Source: Triglochin maritima (lineage: Eukaryota > Streptophyta > Magnoliopsida > Alismatales > Juncaginaceae). Taken from it: a DNA stretch of 64,000 nucleotides. Under the pieces are notes generated by a model. The model had not been told where the DNA came from. It saw only the letters and a program-made list of their open reading frames with translations, and ran no database searches. The position numbers and the translations under genes are program-made. Where the stretch lies: contig OY821775.1 in NCBI GenBank assembly GCA_963682175.1, positions 48,704,053-48,768,052 on the forward strand, given 5' to 3'. Shown here one piece after another: positions 24,293 through 36,352 of the stretch (positions within the stretch are counted from its first letter, which is position 1; each line of letters opens with the position of its first letter).

Positions 24293-25691
24293 ATGTCTCG
24301 GAGGCCAGGGAAAGAACCAGCGGACACCCCGGACTACTCACATCTGGTAAATCACCTTGTTTATTTCAATTAATTTTTTTAAATTTTTTTTTTTGAGTCG
24401 GGCGACCGCGGGAGCCGCCCGACCCAACGATCGGGCGGTCGCGGGAACCGCCTCCCCCCTGGGGGAGGCGGTTCCCGCGACCGCCCGAACGTTGGGTCGG
24501 GCGGATCCCGCCGTCGCCCGACCCATGGCACAGACGTCTGTAGGAGACGTCTCCCACGTAGGGCAGGCGTCTCCGGCAGACGCCTACCACGTAGGGTAGG
24601 CGTCTCCCGCAGACGCCTGGATTTTTTTTTTAAATTTGTTTTTAAATTGATTATAAATTGTGATAAAATTTAAATAAATTGAATATTATGTTAATAATGA
24701 GTTAAATTAGTTTAGTAAATCGTTTATTAATTATAAAATGTGTTAATTAATAAATAAATTGATTATTATGTTAGTAATTAGTATTGTACGATTTTAGTAA
24801 CGGATTATTGATTAATTGTGATAATTGCTAAATAAATCGATTATTAAGTTAATAATTAGTTTAATTATTATAGTAAAATCATTAATAAATTTGTATTTTT
24901 AAATTGAATTAATAGTCATCGGGTTACCGTGGAGGAAAAGGGAAATCAATTCCCTTACGCCCGGTACGTAGTATAGCAGACGAGTCAGGTCCTCGTCATC
25001 CACGTACACGTGGTATTTCTGCTTCAGTTAGGAGAGAGAGAGATCTGTTACGTCGTCGTCAGACACCTGGAAAGTCTTTCGACGACGAGGATGATTCAGA
25101 TGAGGCGAGGAGTCACGATGACAGTGACGATGGGGGCCGATACGACTTGGGGCCACAGGAGGAGGCGGTACATCAGTCCGGTCGAGGACGGGGGCGACAC
25201 GGTGGTCCTTCAGCTGAGTGGGTCATTAGGAAGGATCGAGGTGGCCGGTTTGTGACCGGTGATTCGAGTTCGTGCACTGCAGACGCCCGAGCTCAGAAGA
25301 AGAAGAGGGGTGATGACGAGTGTTGGATCGTCACGGATATTATTCCCGGTGGTCCAGTCGTGCTGATTGTGGTCAGATTACGAGTTGTCTTACACTGCTG
25401 CAGGCTTGGATATATGAGTATTTTCCTGCTTTCCGCCCCCATCGTGAGCGGAAGATTGTTGAGCGTGGCTATCCTCGTTCGCGTATGTGGGCTGTCCGGG
25501 TGGAGGATAAGAGCGAGAGTCGACTTCTTTCTATTCGTAGACGGCTAGATCAGATGACTGCATCGCAGGTATATGATGTATATATCATTCACGTTTATTT
25601 AAATTTAATTTTATTATTATTAACGTATAAACGTTTAGGTGGAGTGGTTACCGTACGGTCCCGATCCTGCTGTAGCTGTGCCGAGGACTAC
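24293..25691 (+). pseudogene. PMD gene remnant of MULE-2
   Basis: Exon 1 at 24293-24346 (starts MSRRPGKEPA, 18 codons as in MULE-1), exon 2 at 24916-25568, start of exon 3 at 25639. Exon 2 is open and in frame up to PGGP (~25356). There a deletion removes the PMD core (about 780 bases relative to MULE-1) and shifts the frame. The downstream part, with WIYEYFPAFRPHRERKI, is still recognisable in another frame. Exon 3 (VEWLPYGPDPA) stops matching at about 25691, where transposase sequence begins on the opposite strand. Confidence 0.88.
24397..24620. repeat. GC-rich palindromic array in PMD intron 1 of MULE-2
   Basis: Two sub-arrays. 24397-24527 is built from GGGCGGTCGCGG/CCGCGACCGCCC with a central CCCCCTGGGGG. 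24531-24620 is built from GACGTCT and GGCGTCT hairpins separated by CCACGTAGGG. It sits inside intron 1 (24347-24915), the same place as in MULE-1. Confidence 0.92.
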
Positions 25692-25692
25692 A

Positions 25693-26076
25693 TTTGGCTC
25701 CTATCGCAATTTGTTTCGCCCATTTACAACCTTCCTCGATTGTTGTAAATATTTCTTTACTGTCAAAAAGCTCACTGTAATCTACTCCATCACCACCGAA
25801 ATCTTGCAACGGAACCTGAAAATTTTGAATTTAACAAAAAATTAAAAAAAAACAAAAAAAAACGGGCGGCTGGCTAGGCCGCCTCCACCATGGTGGAGGC
25901 GTGCATCTAAGCCGCCTCTATCTAGGTGGAGGCGTCTGTCTAAACCGCCTCCACCTAAGTGGAGGCGGCTTAGCCAGACGCCTCCACCTATGTGGAGGCA
26001 GCCTAGCCAGACGCCCGAGTCGGAAAAAAAATTCCGCCCCCGTTACCTCGCCGGATTCTGGTGCTTCGTCGGACAT
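25693..26076 (-). pseudogene. Transposase 5' remnant of MULE-2
   Basis: Minus-strand exon 1 at 26076-26047 (MSDEAPESGE, ten codons as in MULE-1), then a GT-AG intron (26046-25816), then exon 2 from 25815 to about 25693. Exon 2 matches the start of MULE-1 exon 2 (gatttcggtggtgatggagt). It ends abruptly at the junction with PMD exon 3. Confidence 0.88.
25863..26018. repeat. GC-rich palindromic array in transposase intron 1 of MULE-2
   Basis: Units such as GGCTAGGCCGCC and CGGCTTAGCC, joined by CCTCCACC(N)GGTGGAGG stems. The words differ from the GGCGTCT array at the same place in MULE-1, but position and hairpin design are the same. Confidence 0.9.
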
Positions 26077-26239
26077 TTTCGTGGTGTTTGTACTGGGAAT
26101 GTGAGTAAAACTGAGTCAAACACCTTGTTTAAAGACACGAGACGAAATCGGTATTAATTGATTTGTTAGGGGCAAAAAGGTCTTTTTTGGGGCGATTTAA
26201 GTAGTTTTCCGGCGACGAATAGTAGTTCCCTATAAATTT

Positions 26240-29076
26240 CATCTAAAATTACTGTCTGAATTCGACCTTGCAAGCTATACTCCCGGTCCTGGGCAATCAA
26301 TTGACAAGAATTTCAATTGGAATATCAAGCTTCCTAAGTAAGACACGATTTCGAGTTACATTTCCCCCCAAAGAAATAGTATCCACATTTCCACTAGTTT
26401 TTAATCTATTTTTGCCAACATCATAGTTTGTCATTTTCAAATTCAATGTATATATGGTTCTCCAACCCTCATGTGCAATCACCCAAACAAGTTGTTCTCA
26501 AAATGTCACAATCCTAAGCCCATGGTTAATTACATTCAGCTAAACTAACATATCCAAGTGATTTCCATCTTGTTCACAACTTATCCTTGAAGATGAAAAT
26601 GATGACATACTCACTGGTTCTCTTGCTAATTACTTTACAAGATTAGTCATTAGTTCTCTTGCTAATTAGTTTACAAGATCAGGGACCTATATTTCCATTG
26701 GTACAACTTTGTACATTAATGTTGAACGGGGTGGAGTCTTCTCAGGGTTGGAGAAACAAGTGCACATGGAAGTAAATTGGATTGGATGAGAACACATGGG
26801 AGTAGGGCACTCACTGAAAGGGACTTCTTAATTACCCTCACAGTACTCATTTTTGCTTCATTGATTCAACTCAATCAGATTAACTATCACCAGCATTGAA
26901 TCCTGTAAGTAGAGATTTTGCCTTCATAATTATATCCCACATGACCATTTGTCCCTCTCTCTGTGGTCCACGGCCTAGTTGACCCAATACTTTTATTTTA
27001 TGAAAATTCACAATCTAATGTTAAATTTCTAGTCTATATTAAAAATGTCCATTTCAACCTTCAGGAATGTAAAATTTTGCAGAATGAACTTGTAGAAACA
27101 TTTACTATATCTAAAGCAACTTTGTAATGTAGGGTGAAAAGATAATCTAGAAATTAATATATTATAAAATGTAGTCTATATTTACAAATCAAAATATTTA
27201 TTTAAAGTTAAATCATGACTATGTGAGTCCATTATGTGCAATGTACAAGGACATGAGTTCTTCCAACTTTCTCTATTAATTGGTCCTTAAATATTATACA
27301 TTGTATTTAACCAATCATCAGATAATTTTTACTCCAAGTTCAAATACGGAATTTGAAAATTCAACGACCTAATCTAGTTTCAATAATTTCAAATTTATAT
27401 AAAATGCTGCTAAGTGCATAACATTTTAGACCAAGTGAAGTTACAATAAAGCTACTAAATAACAACAAATTATTTTGGAAACAGTGATTAAGATACCAAC
27501 TTTAGCCACCATCTCTAGATTTGCCGACAGTGACATACCAATCCAACTAACAAATTGGTGCATAATCTCTTAAAGTAAATGTCCTTCATCACAGTGAGAT
27601 CAGAACAACATTTGTCTAATATGAAACCGTAAGAATAATATCAAAAACAATACAAGTTCATAAAGAGAATGACTTTTTCATATCCTCAGAATCTTGCAGC
27701 TTTTCAAATCATACAAAACACAAACTTCCAACATAAGCCTCTACTACTTACAGGTCCAGAATGGAATTTTATGACATATCAAAATTCTACTTGCTAGTAT
27801 TGAAATGTGGGCATCAAGTATCACTTCAAAGTTATTCTCTAAAAAAACACCTTTCCAGTTCAATTCACATGTAAATATTTCCCTTTATATAACCTACAAA
27901 AAGCTCAAAACATTATTTTCTTTACCTTTGGATTTGCAATTTGCAAAGCACATAATAAGACATGCATGGCAGCTTTGGCTCTTTTGTTCAAGTGCAAGTA
28001 AGAGCCACCCACCATGAATGTGATAGTTGGCTGCAAAAAAGATCACTTCCACTACCAGCAACTAAGATCATGATATGCAAAAGCAGATTCTAAAGCTACA
28101 TTCATGCACATGCAACAGAAGTCTATGAGGATTCAGTCGGTGATGCTAACTCAAGACCAACGTCAAGATCATGTCATTTTTACAAATAATGGATTCAAGA
28201 TGAAGTTATGAAAATCAGAGTGTTATACATTGCTATGATACAAAACTTAAAAGGGTGTCTTTTAATATTGTGAATTTATGCATAGGTAAAGAAGGCCTTC
28301 CAATTCAGTCTAGCAGAAAACTAGATTAAACTTAACAGACTGATAACAAACTCATTCGACAAATACCCCGTCCACAGTCAATTATTAACCCAAGGAAGTA
28401 ATGGTCCAATTGTTGCTAGACTGGTTCATGATAGTTTGATTATCAACTTAAGGAGAAAATTGTACAGAATAGAAGGGAGAAAATGGGAGAAACCAAGTTA
28501 ACCTTATTTGGATGGAAAGTAAGGAATAGAAAATTTGGAGAGAACCCCAGCCAATTTTCTTAACAAATATCAAGAGAAGCTTTGTTTCACTCCAAATTTT
28601 CTATTCATCCTGAAATACCCGAAACTTAAGAAAGAAGATTAAACCACATGGTATTGTGGTAATCAAGTGTAACAAATTTAATTATTTTCTCTCTTAACTT
28701 ATTTCAATCCAAACAATGGACGATAAAAGCACCTTGACTTCTCTTTTATTCTCCTCTTTCAATCCAACCATATCGATAACTTATTTCTGTTCAAGAAATA
28801 AACGCACTTCAACAATGACAAAATTTGACAATTATGAAGATTTAAAGACAAAGGTACTGCGGTAGCCAATTGTGTTCTTAAATCTAATCTTAGTGAAAAA
28901 TGATGACAAATAATAGCAACACGACGGGCACTTAATTACACGTGACAAGACAAGGTCGCAACATTCTTCAACTTAATAGACTAATAACAGAGAGGTTGCT
29001 GAAGGAATACCTCAGGAATCGTCAATTGGAATTTTTCAGAACATAGCATAGCAGCATGGCCATAGCCATAGCCACG
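26240..29076. other. Intergenic, no gene seen
   Basis: AT-rich DNA between MULE-2 and the lipase gene. The last few hundred bases probably include the lipase 3' UTR. No recognisable coding or repeat feature. Confidence 0.5.
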
Positions 29077-31713
29077 TCAACTATAATGATATCGCTTGAT
29101 TTCGAGATGCAAATCTTGTATCCACCATTGATGAATTCCATGAGCATACTTAAAATCAGGACCGTTACTCCTGTTTACGGTCAGAGTGGCAGATGGAACA
29201 AGGTGCAGCGGTTCAGATGCTTGCCCAAAGGCACCAAGGAACATACTCCCAATAGAGTGTTTTGTTGCTAATTTCTCTATCGCTCCTGCTCCAATGACCT
29301 GCATCTGTCGTCTGTGTTCAAAGTAACCTATATACTCTGAGCATATGTGATCGGAAGGGTTCACAAAAAGATGTGGGAACCACGAGGATAAAATGTCGAA
29401 GGAATCCTGAGAACGAGGAGCTTGTTCACGTGCTTTCATGGCCATCGCAAGCCCAGCTGTAATTACACTACCAGCAATTCGGAGCCCAAGCTTCACTTTC
29501 TTATCCTTGATTCTCTCTATAGGTGCAGAGACAAACGGCGGATTGAATAGAAAAGTTTCAAGAAACATGCCCATCTTTGCCATGTTCTTTCCTGCCAGTG
29601 TTGCAATTGCAGAACCTAATGAGTGACCAGCCAACCAGACATTTGAAGTTCCAGAAGCAGATACCATGTTTCGCACTGCCTGCATTGCTATTTCAAACCG
29701 GGAGGTCTGATGGAGGTCATTACGGATGAAATAAAAATCCAACTCAAGGTCCCGACTGGTTGATTCTCCTTTGGTTATAGTGCCTCGAAAAGCAATTACA
29801 AATCTAGGAGCTGGAGCACTTTCAGCTGAAGAGCTATTAATACTACCTCGGGGTTTATATTCATAAATGGCTCCAAAAATAGACCGATCAGCATCGTCGA
29901 TAAGCTTCCTTATTAACTGGAAGTCGAAGAATTCCCACCACGGTGGAGCAAGAGCCAGGCCATCCTCGCGATTTTGTTGCCTGTCTCGCTCTAGAATATA
30001 AACACCTTGAACCAAACTAGCAGCAACAGATCTTCGGTGATGAGGGTGATCCCTGGTTAAAATTTGAAGCCGGAAACCAATAAAAACCACAATTACAACA
30101 TGTGAGAAATCATCATCTTCATGATATAATTTCCATTTGACAGTGTGCAACTGAGATCAGCTATCAGACAAGAAGAGATAATCATGCCATTTATTGCTGT
30201 AACCAAAGGAAAGCTGGTGAGTTTTACCAAGAGTACAGGAAGCTACTCTGTTCTTTAAACTCACAGGACTACCTTCAACTGTTGTGAAGAAAATGTTCTT
30301 ACAGAAGCTAGAATTTCTCACAGGACTTCTCTCTAGAAAGCTAGCATTTCTCAACTACAATCAACCGATTTTTCATCTATACAAAATCCAACTCACTAGC
30401 ACCGACATTACAAATACTACAAACTTCTATCCCTGGATTTTATTTTCATGCTGCTTGCGGACTTTTTCTATCACATACTCAGAGGTTTAGGGTTTTGATG
30501 CGAATTCACTTATCATCTGATTGCACTTGATATACGACGTATATGGTAAGTCCTCTCTCCTGGTCATCCTTTTCCATGAGAAAATATTACTTTGTTGACA
30601 AACTAATGTTTTATTCCAATGTCGAAGTGAAAAGCACTAGGTACTCTGATGATTTTCTGCTGATTAGGTGTTCAACAGATTATTGACCAGTTTTCCGCAG
30701 TTTCAAATTCACAAGGACCTTTGTGCTAACCCATTTTTATGAGTAGAACAGTACGATTATGGGAAGAAAAGTAACATTTGGACTTGTGCTTACAGAAGTT
30801 GGAAAAAATGCACTAACACTACATAAGTATGCCTAATGAGACACTTAAAGGTGAAGAGAACAAGAAGTGCAACAAGAATTTTGCACCAGTCATCATGTTA
30901 TTAATTCCTACACTCCAAACCCTTAAATACGTTAAGAAATGTGTTGCGAGGGACGTCGCTTGTCTATCGAATCACTTGAGAAGACCAGCGCGTGTGAAGT
31001 CTGCCTATACTATATAGAGATTCCGGGAACTTGCAGGCGATTTGGTATTTTATGGAAATAACACCAAATATCACTCCCTTTTGGCATTTGATATTTGATG
31101 TAAATGACACCAAATATCACTTCCTTTTGGGATGTTTGGTATCTATTTTTATTCTACAGAAGAGTCTATTTGTACTTTGGAAGCATATGATGAGGGATTA
31201 TTTTTCATGATATCTTGTCATAGATAGTCTCCAACTCACACTATCAAGACACCATTGCTTAGTGTGGTATTTTCTTTAAAATGAATCAAATGCAAAAGTT
31301 TGACTCCTAGGAGTATAACAACATCATGAACAAATAGAAACAAACATAATAATGCCTATCCCAGTTCTCAAGAAAAGGCCAGCAAGTCCTTATTAACGAC
31401 TAGCACTATACTACATTATGGAAATGGATATGGATTTACAGTTTAGACCGTACAATTTTCCAAGAATTTAGGAGGAGCGCCCAGTTAAGTTCCACCCACC
31501 TAAACAAGATACAATTTATTCAAAGTCACGGTCTATCTAAAAATACGGGAGCTAAATATATATCAAACAATTTAAAGAAGATTAAATAAGACTAAATAAC
31601 AGAGTTAATTGCTTCAGTAGATGATTCCAAGGTGCAATATATTCACTATACCAGTCAACCACTGGAAGATGCACAGGTCCTGAAATTTCAAATACATCCT
31701 TATCAAAGACCAT
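29077..31713 (-). CDS. GDSL esterase/lipase At4g10955-like (alpha/beta hydrolase, lipase class-3 type)
   Basis: Two coding exons on the minus strand: 31713-31652 (MVFDKDVFEISGPVHLPVVD plus TG) and 30052-29077, joined as TG|G (Trp21), giving 345 aa. The SGPVHL...VDWDHPHHRRSVAASLVQG start is typical of this family. The nucleophile elbow is GHSLG (Ser165), preceded by FVIAFRGT (~104-112), the oxyanion strand of class-3 lipases. Despite the family name this is not a true GDSL enzyme; substrates are unknown. A further 3' splice site (GCAG at 31748-31745) sits 31 bases before the ATG, so the 5' UTR is also split and its first exon lies upstream, probably in the repeated region 32596-33480. A start at the minus-strand ATG at 30150 is unlikely because it lies in the intron. 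Confidence 0.88.
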
Positions 31714-31744
31714 ATTTCTGCTATATGCTCTTCTTATAAATTGC

Positions 31745-32595
31745 CTGCAAAATTACACAAGAGACCACTTATAATGAAGAGTAGAACAGATATTCTAGGT
31801 TATTATTATTTTGATGTCAAAAATAAAAGTGATCAAGAATGACAAACTACCCAAACTACTTCCTCATAGAACCTATATTGAGAACCACGTGTGATGAAGA
31901 GACTATCTATGCAGGCGCAAATGTTTTTGCTCCATTTAAGAGTCAAAGGGCCAACTATGCCACCCTGTAGTGTAATCCCTTTTTTTCTAGTCTATGGTGA
32001 TTTACGTAATTACATGACAATGTGGGATCCACGTTTCACTTGGCAATTGTTCTGACAAAACTAAGGTTAAGCTGATGGCAATGGAGAATAACTTGGTAGC
32101 TTGAGCTAAAGAACAAACTTGTTTGTTTCCCTAATTGAAGAGCTCAAACAAAGGTAGAAAGCAATAAAGGCAAACTTAGCAATCAATAACTTCTGCATTG
32201 GGAGAACTGTTTATTGTATCTGTTCTTAACAATCTACCATTGGCAGGCCACACCAAACATATACTCGGGAATCATTTGCCACATCAAAAAAACTGTCCTA
32301 CTTTTAAAGGTAAGAAGTAAGAACCCACAAGTAAAAAGATAGGCAACGAAACACACATAATACCTCTTTTCTTAAAAGTCAAATGTCACTCAAGAACTCA
32401 ACCTTTTCATACCAATAGCAAATTGTGGCCAACAAAAAATCCCATCAAGTATCACCATCGATACTGAAGTGAATATAAAAGTATAGCCCCATTACCTTAA
32501 ATTCAGATGTTTATTAGAACATGAACAAAAAGCATTGCCTACTTCTAAAGATGAAACAAAATCACAAGTACAAGCAAATTGACACAAGCAGATAC
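31745..32595 (-). other. Probable 5' UTR intron of the lipase gene
   Basis: Bounded by the acceptor at 31745-31748 and the nearest candidate donor at 32595 (minus strand AAG|GTATCT). AT-rich, no coding features. Confidence 0.45.
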
Positions 32596-33480
32596 CTTGT
32601 TTTCTCCTGAAGGATCTCAACTTTCTCTCACAAAAGGCAATTGCAAATCTACCCTAAACCAAAAATAAAAATACAATTAACCCTCAACACTGGAACCAAA
32701 ACTAAAACCAAAAAACCCATTAAATCTAATTCTCAATTTGAGGTCTCCATTATACTGCCCTACAAAACTAACCCCGAAACACAAAATCAAATAGCATTGC
32801 CCTAATTCTAAATCTACTAGCAAACCCACAACAAGAATGACATGAAAATGCACAAATTCGTACCTTTTTCGACCTAAACTTCAAAACCAACGGCAAAGAT
32901 CTCAACTTTCTAACACTATTAGCACGCACAGATCTACCAAACAACAACAAAAAATCCCATTACGCTTCAACATTGCAACCAAAACAAACCAAAAAAGAAG
33001 CCATTAAATTTAATTCTCAATTTGAGGTCTCCATTATAGTGCCCAACAAAACTAACCCCGAAATGCAAAATCAAACAGCATTGCCCTAATTCTAAATCTA
33101 CTACAAACCCACAACGAGATTGACATGAAAATGCACAAATTCGTACCTTTTCCGACCTAAACTTCGAAAACAACGGCAAAGATCTCAACTTTCTCGCACT
33201 ATTATCAAACACAAATCTACCCAACAAAAGAAGAAGAAAATCCCATTAAGCCTCATCATTGCAACCAAAACTAAACCAAAAAAACCCACTTATTTCAATT
33301 TCAGGTCTCTCAAACATATATTCAACAAACAGCATTGCCCTAATCCTAAATCAATAAGCAAACCCACAACGAGATTTTCGGGAAAATACACAAATTCGTA
33401 CCTTTTCGCCCAAAACTTCGAAAACGACAGCAAAGATCTCAACTTTCTCCGAACCAACACCCAAATCTGCCCAACAAAAA
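32596..33480 (-). repeat. Four tandem copies of a putative 5' UTR exon with splice donor
   Basis: The phrase gatctcaactttctc recurs at about 32611, 32898, 33181 and 33436 (period ~255-290). On the minus strand each copy ends in ...AAG|GTAC/GTAT, giving candidate donors after 32596, 32864, 33147 and 33402. These lie upstream of the lipase's UTR acceptor and could act as alternative first exons. Repeat structure is seen directly; transcript use is inferred. Confidence 0.6.
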
Positions 33481-33674
33481 CAACCCATTAAATAACTCAT
33501 CATCAAAATCATTTACGTATCAGAAAAGCAAAAGTTGGTAAGAAAGCAAGGTTTAAAGAGCATTGTAGGGTCGATTACGTTGGAAAAAAGAAAGAGATTT
33601 GGTCTCCGATTTGAGAGAATTTGCGTTTGGAATGGAAGGGATTCGAAAAATGAGAACCCAAATCAGATGTGCTA

Positions 33675-34187
33675 CGGGTGCTCTTTGGGGTCCGGTCGGT
33701 CGGGTCTGAGGGGACCCGACCCCAGCCCCCTTAATGGGGCGCCAACCCAGGTCTGTGATCCGACTGGGAGGAGACCTGGGTTGGCCACGTGGCCAACCCA
33801 GGTTGGCTGATTTTTTGTTTTTTTTATATTTGTTATTTAATATATAAATAATATATGTATCGTAATTTATATAATTAGAATTTATTCGATATAATTAAAA
33901 TAATTAATGAAAATTAATAAGATAAATGTAAATATTTAGTAAAAATAAATATAAGTAATTAAAGAAAATTACCTAGCAAAATACAACACATGAATTTACC
34001 CAGGTTCACCAAAAAACGCATTGCTAACCCAAAAATTCGGCAGAGAATTACTAATAAAAATCTCAAAAATAAAAAATCTTCAAGAGGCGCTGCCCCTTGC
34101 CACCCCTGCCACCTCACCGGCGAGGTGGAACGCCGCTCGCTCACCGGGGAGCGAGACCCCGACCGACCCGTTGGAGTGATCATTATT
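33675..34187. mobile_element. GC-rich-ended MITE-like element
   Basis: The left end (GGGTGCTCTTTGGGGTCCGG) and the right end read on the minus strand (GATCACTCCAACGGGTCGG) are similar. Both run into GC-rich palindromes (GGGTC...GACCC, ACCTGGGTTGGCCACGTGGCC, CACCGGCGAGGTGG), with an AT-rich centre. No clean target duplication was found, so the superfamily is uncertain. Confidence 0.5.
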
Positions 34188-34863
34188 AAATCTACTTTTT
34201 TGAAATTATTTGACAATTAGTGTAATTTAATTAGATTAAGTTACTGTAGAAATAAATTATTTAGTAGTTTATGTGTTTTTGTGATTAAATAGAAAATGAG
34301 GTAAAAAAAATTATACGGATAAGAGAGAGTGTTGAAAGTGGAGTTGGGGTTAAGAAGTGAAAAATAGGTTGGGTTGGGTGGTGGGTTGCATAGTGTTTTT
34401 TGCTGACGTTGCGGAAAGAGAAACTGGGTTGGAGGAAAAAATGAGGTTGGAGTTAATGGTACTCTAAGAGCACAAAAACTCTCTCTCTGCCACGTCAGCT
34501 CACCCAACCCACCCAAAAAAAACCCTTACCCATGCCCAGGCTACCCCCACCCACCATACACTCTCTTTCATCCACATCATTTCTTAATTAAACAAATTTA
34601 ATTCTCACACATCATTTAACAAAATACATTTTATAGAAATCTAATTCTAATTACATTATAATTCTATTTTAACTCGAAATATTGTTAATAATTACTGGTA
34701 AATCACGAAATTATTATTAAATATTACGGAGCCACGTTACATTTAAGACAAACTGAAATAGGAAATATTACACTCAAAGTTAAGAAACAACAGTACATAT
34801 TACATAAACTAAAATTTCAAATACTACATTACCAACTACGTTAAGGATCTGTTAAAATACATT

Positions 34864-35061
34864 TTAACATGTTACAAGGCGTCTGTAACCTAGTTCACGA
34901 TCTCTATCTGGGTTCGTCGTTCTCCTTCGACGCTGCTTAGGACGTGTAGTCCTTTCGTAAACAACATGTCCGGCTAATTCAATAGCACGGTCCATTAGAT
35001 TTAATGTCTCATTCTAGTTATCATCGTCGGATTGACCGGAGTTTAAACTATTATCCGACAT
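34864..35061 (-). pseudogene. N-terminal fragment of a Harbinger transposase
   Basis: Starts MSDNSLNSG at 35061 and contains RRRRTTNPDRDREL, the arginine-rich segment typical of the N-terminus of plant PIF/Harbinger DDE transposases. An in-frame TAG at codon 16 (35016-35014) and an early stop at 34866-34864 show it is dead. The DDE domain is missing. Confidence 0.65.
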
Positions 35062-35130
35062 TGATGAGAGAAGAAGTTAACAAGTTGAGAAGTTAAGGAA
35101 ATGTGAGGAATCAGGAGATAGATAGATGTA

Positions 35131-35290
35131 TTTATAGTTGGGAGGGTTTGGATGTATTTGTTGCACTGTTCACGCGTGATTGCACAGTTTACTCTTTGGA
35201 AGCATGATTAAAGTAAACGCGTGATTTTAAATAGTGCACGCGTGATTGAAAACAGTGCACCCGTGATTAAATACTGCACCCGTGATTAAA
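35131..35290 (-). promoter_or_regulatory. Harbinger transposase promoter: TATA box plus spaced CRCGCGTGATT motifs
   Basis: A minus-strand TATAAATA lies at ~35131-35138. Directly upstream of it, motifs of the form CAC(G/C)CGTGATT start near 35171, 35216, 35237, 35258 and 35277, mostly 19-21 bp apart, with a decayed copy near 35199. They look like repeated protein-binding sites. Confidence 0.6.
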
Positions 35291-35424
35291 CAGTGTATTG
35301 GTTCTGGAAATTTCTTAATTTTAATCACTTACAAAAATTATTACCCCACATTTATAACAAATACCCAATCCATTAATAACAAAACCTAAACTAAATAAAT
35401 TTAAAAAAAAAATAAACCAATCGG

Positions 35425-35604
35425 AGGGGGACACGTGTCCCCCTCCCTTGGGCGCCCGGGCGTCTGCCCGGGACGCCCAACGCCCGGGCACGCGCCCGGG
35501 CGGGCGTCCCAGGCGGGCGCCCCCCCATTAACGGGGGTGCGCCCGGGCGCCCGACCAGGGCGCCCGGGCGGGGCACCCCCGTTAAGGGTGCCCTAAGGGT
35601 GCCC
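35425..35604. repeat. GC-rich palindromic terminus of Harbinger derivative A
   Basis: Dense GCCCGGGC, GGGCGTC/GACGCCC, GGGGGACACGTGTCCCCC and CCCCCGTTAACGGGGG-type palindromes. It is the inverted counterpart of 37962-38105. Confidence 0.9.
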
Positions 35605-35783
35605 TAAGTTGTGATGTTGTGTGTGGTGGTGACTATATATTCATATCCATATGAATATGTACTATGAAATTATTTCTTGAATTTCCATATGATTTACCTA
35701 TTAACCTATTAATTACCTATTAACCTTGATTTTTTTATAATGAGTTAAATTACATTAATATAGGAAAAAAGAGTAGCTACAGC

Positions 35784-36344
35784 TAGGACCGACAATTTGA
35801 GTCATGACACGAAACCTAAACCCGACACTAAATATCACGATTCGGGTCGACACGAATGGCACAGACTGTAATTCGGGTCAGGTTCGGGTTGGAGTTTTTC
35901 ATGTAATTCGGGTTGACACAAATAACATGAACTTCAATTCGGGTTGGGCTCGTGTTTCGTGTAATTCGTGTCAAACATGCTAGTTCGTGTTCGGGTTACT
36001 TCGTGTTTGTGTAAATTTGTGTCAAACATGTCATAATTGGTGTCAAACAAGTTATTTTGTGTTCAGGTTAATTCATGTTTGTAAAAATTCATGTCAAATT
36101 CGTGTCAAACATATCATAATTCGTGTTTCGTGTCAAACAGGTCAGTTCGAGTTATTCAGGTTAATTCGTGTTCGTGTGATTCGTGTCAATGTGGGTCGTG
36201 TTCGGGTTACCAAATTCGTGTTCGGGTTTAAAATTAGAATTTTGTGTTCGTGTCGCCTATTTCTTATTAATTCGTGTTCGTGTTCGGGTCGAGTAAAAAC
36301 AATTCGTGTCAAACACGACACGAAACACGAATTTGTCAGCCCTA
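35784..36344. mobile_element. hAT-type MITE with 8-bp target duplication
   Basis: A 561-bp element flanked by GCTACAGC (35776-35783 and 36345-36352). Ends: left TAGGACCGACAATTTG, right (minus strand) TAGGGCTGACAAATTCG. The 8-bp duplication and TAGG-type ends point to hAT. The interior is a thicket of TTCGTGTTTCGTGTC variants (dozens), with no coding capacity. Confidence 0.88.
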
Positions 36345-36352
36345 GCTACAGC

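Larger units (their letters stand above)
24147..26230 (-). mobile_element. MULE-2: internal-deletion derivative of the MULE-1 family
   Basis: A 2,084-bp element with terminal inverted repeats (left TGAACTGCTATTCGTCGCC, right minus strand GGGAACTACTATTCGTCGCC) that align for ~55 bases. It is flanked by TATAAATTC (24138-24146) and TATAAATTT (26231-26239), an 8/9 target duplication. Orientation is opposite to MULE-1: the PMD end is left, the transposase end right. It keeps exon 1 of both genes, both GC-rich intron arrays, parts of PMD exons 2-3 and ~120 bases of transposase exon 2. Most of the transposase, the OTU domain and the PMD core are gone. It could only move with help from another copy. 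Confidence 0.92.
34468..35604 (-). mobile_element. PIF/Harbinger deletion derivative A (keeps transposase 5' end)
   Basis: A 1,137-bp element flanked by TAA (34465-34467 and 35605-35607), the 3-bp target of PIF/Harbinger transposons. Its left ~270 bases match, inverted, the right end of derivative B (39990-40260). Its right ~320 bases match, inverted, the left end of B (37962-38245). Ends are GAGCAC (left) and, on the minus strand, GGGCACCC (right, the terminal 11-mer being duplicated). Inside are a promoter and the first codons of a transposase gene. ORF1 and most of the transposase are deleted. Confidence 0.85.

Noticed and set aside
30052..30150. Lipase start at the ATG at 30150
   Set aside because: This would translate intron sequence; the exon at 31652-31713 supplies the family's conserved N-terminus and joins in phase.
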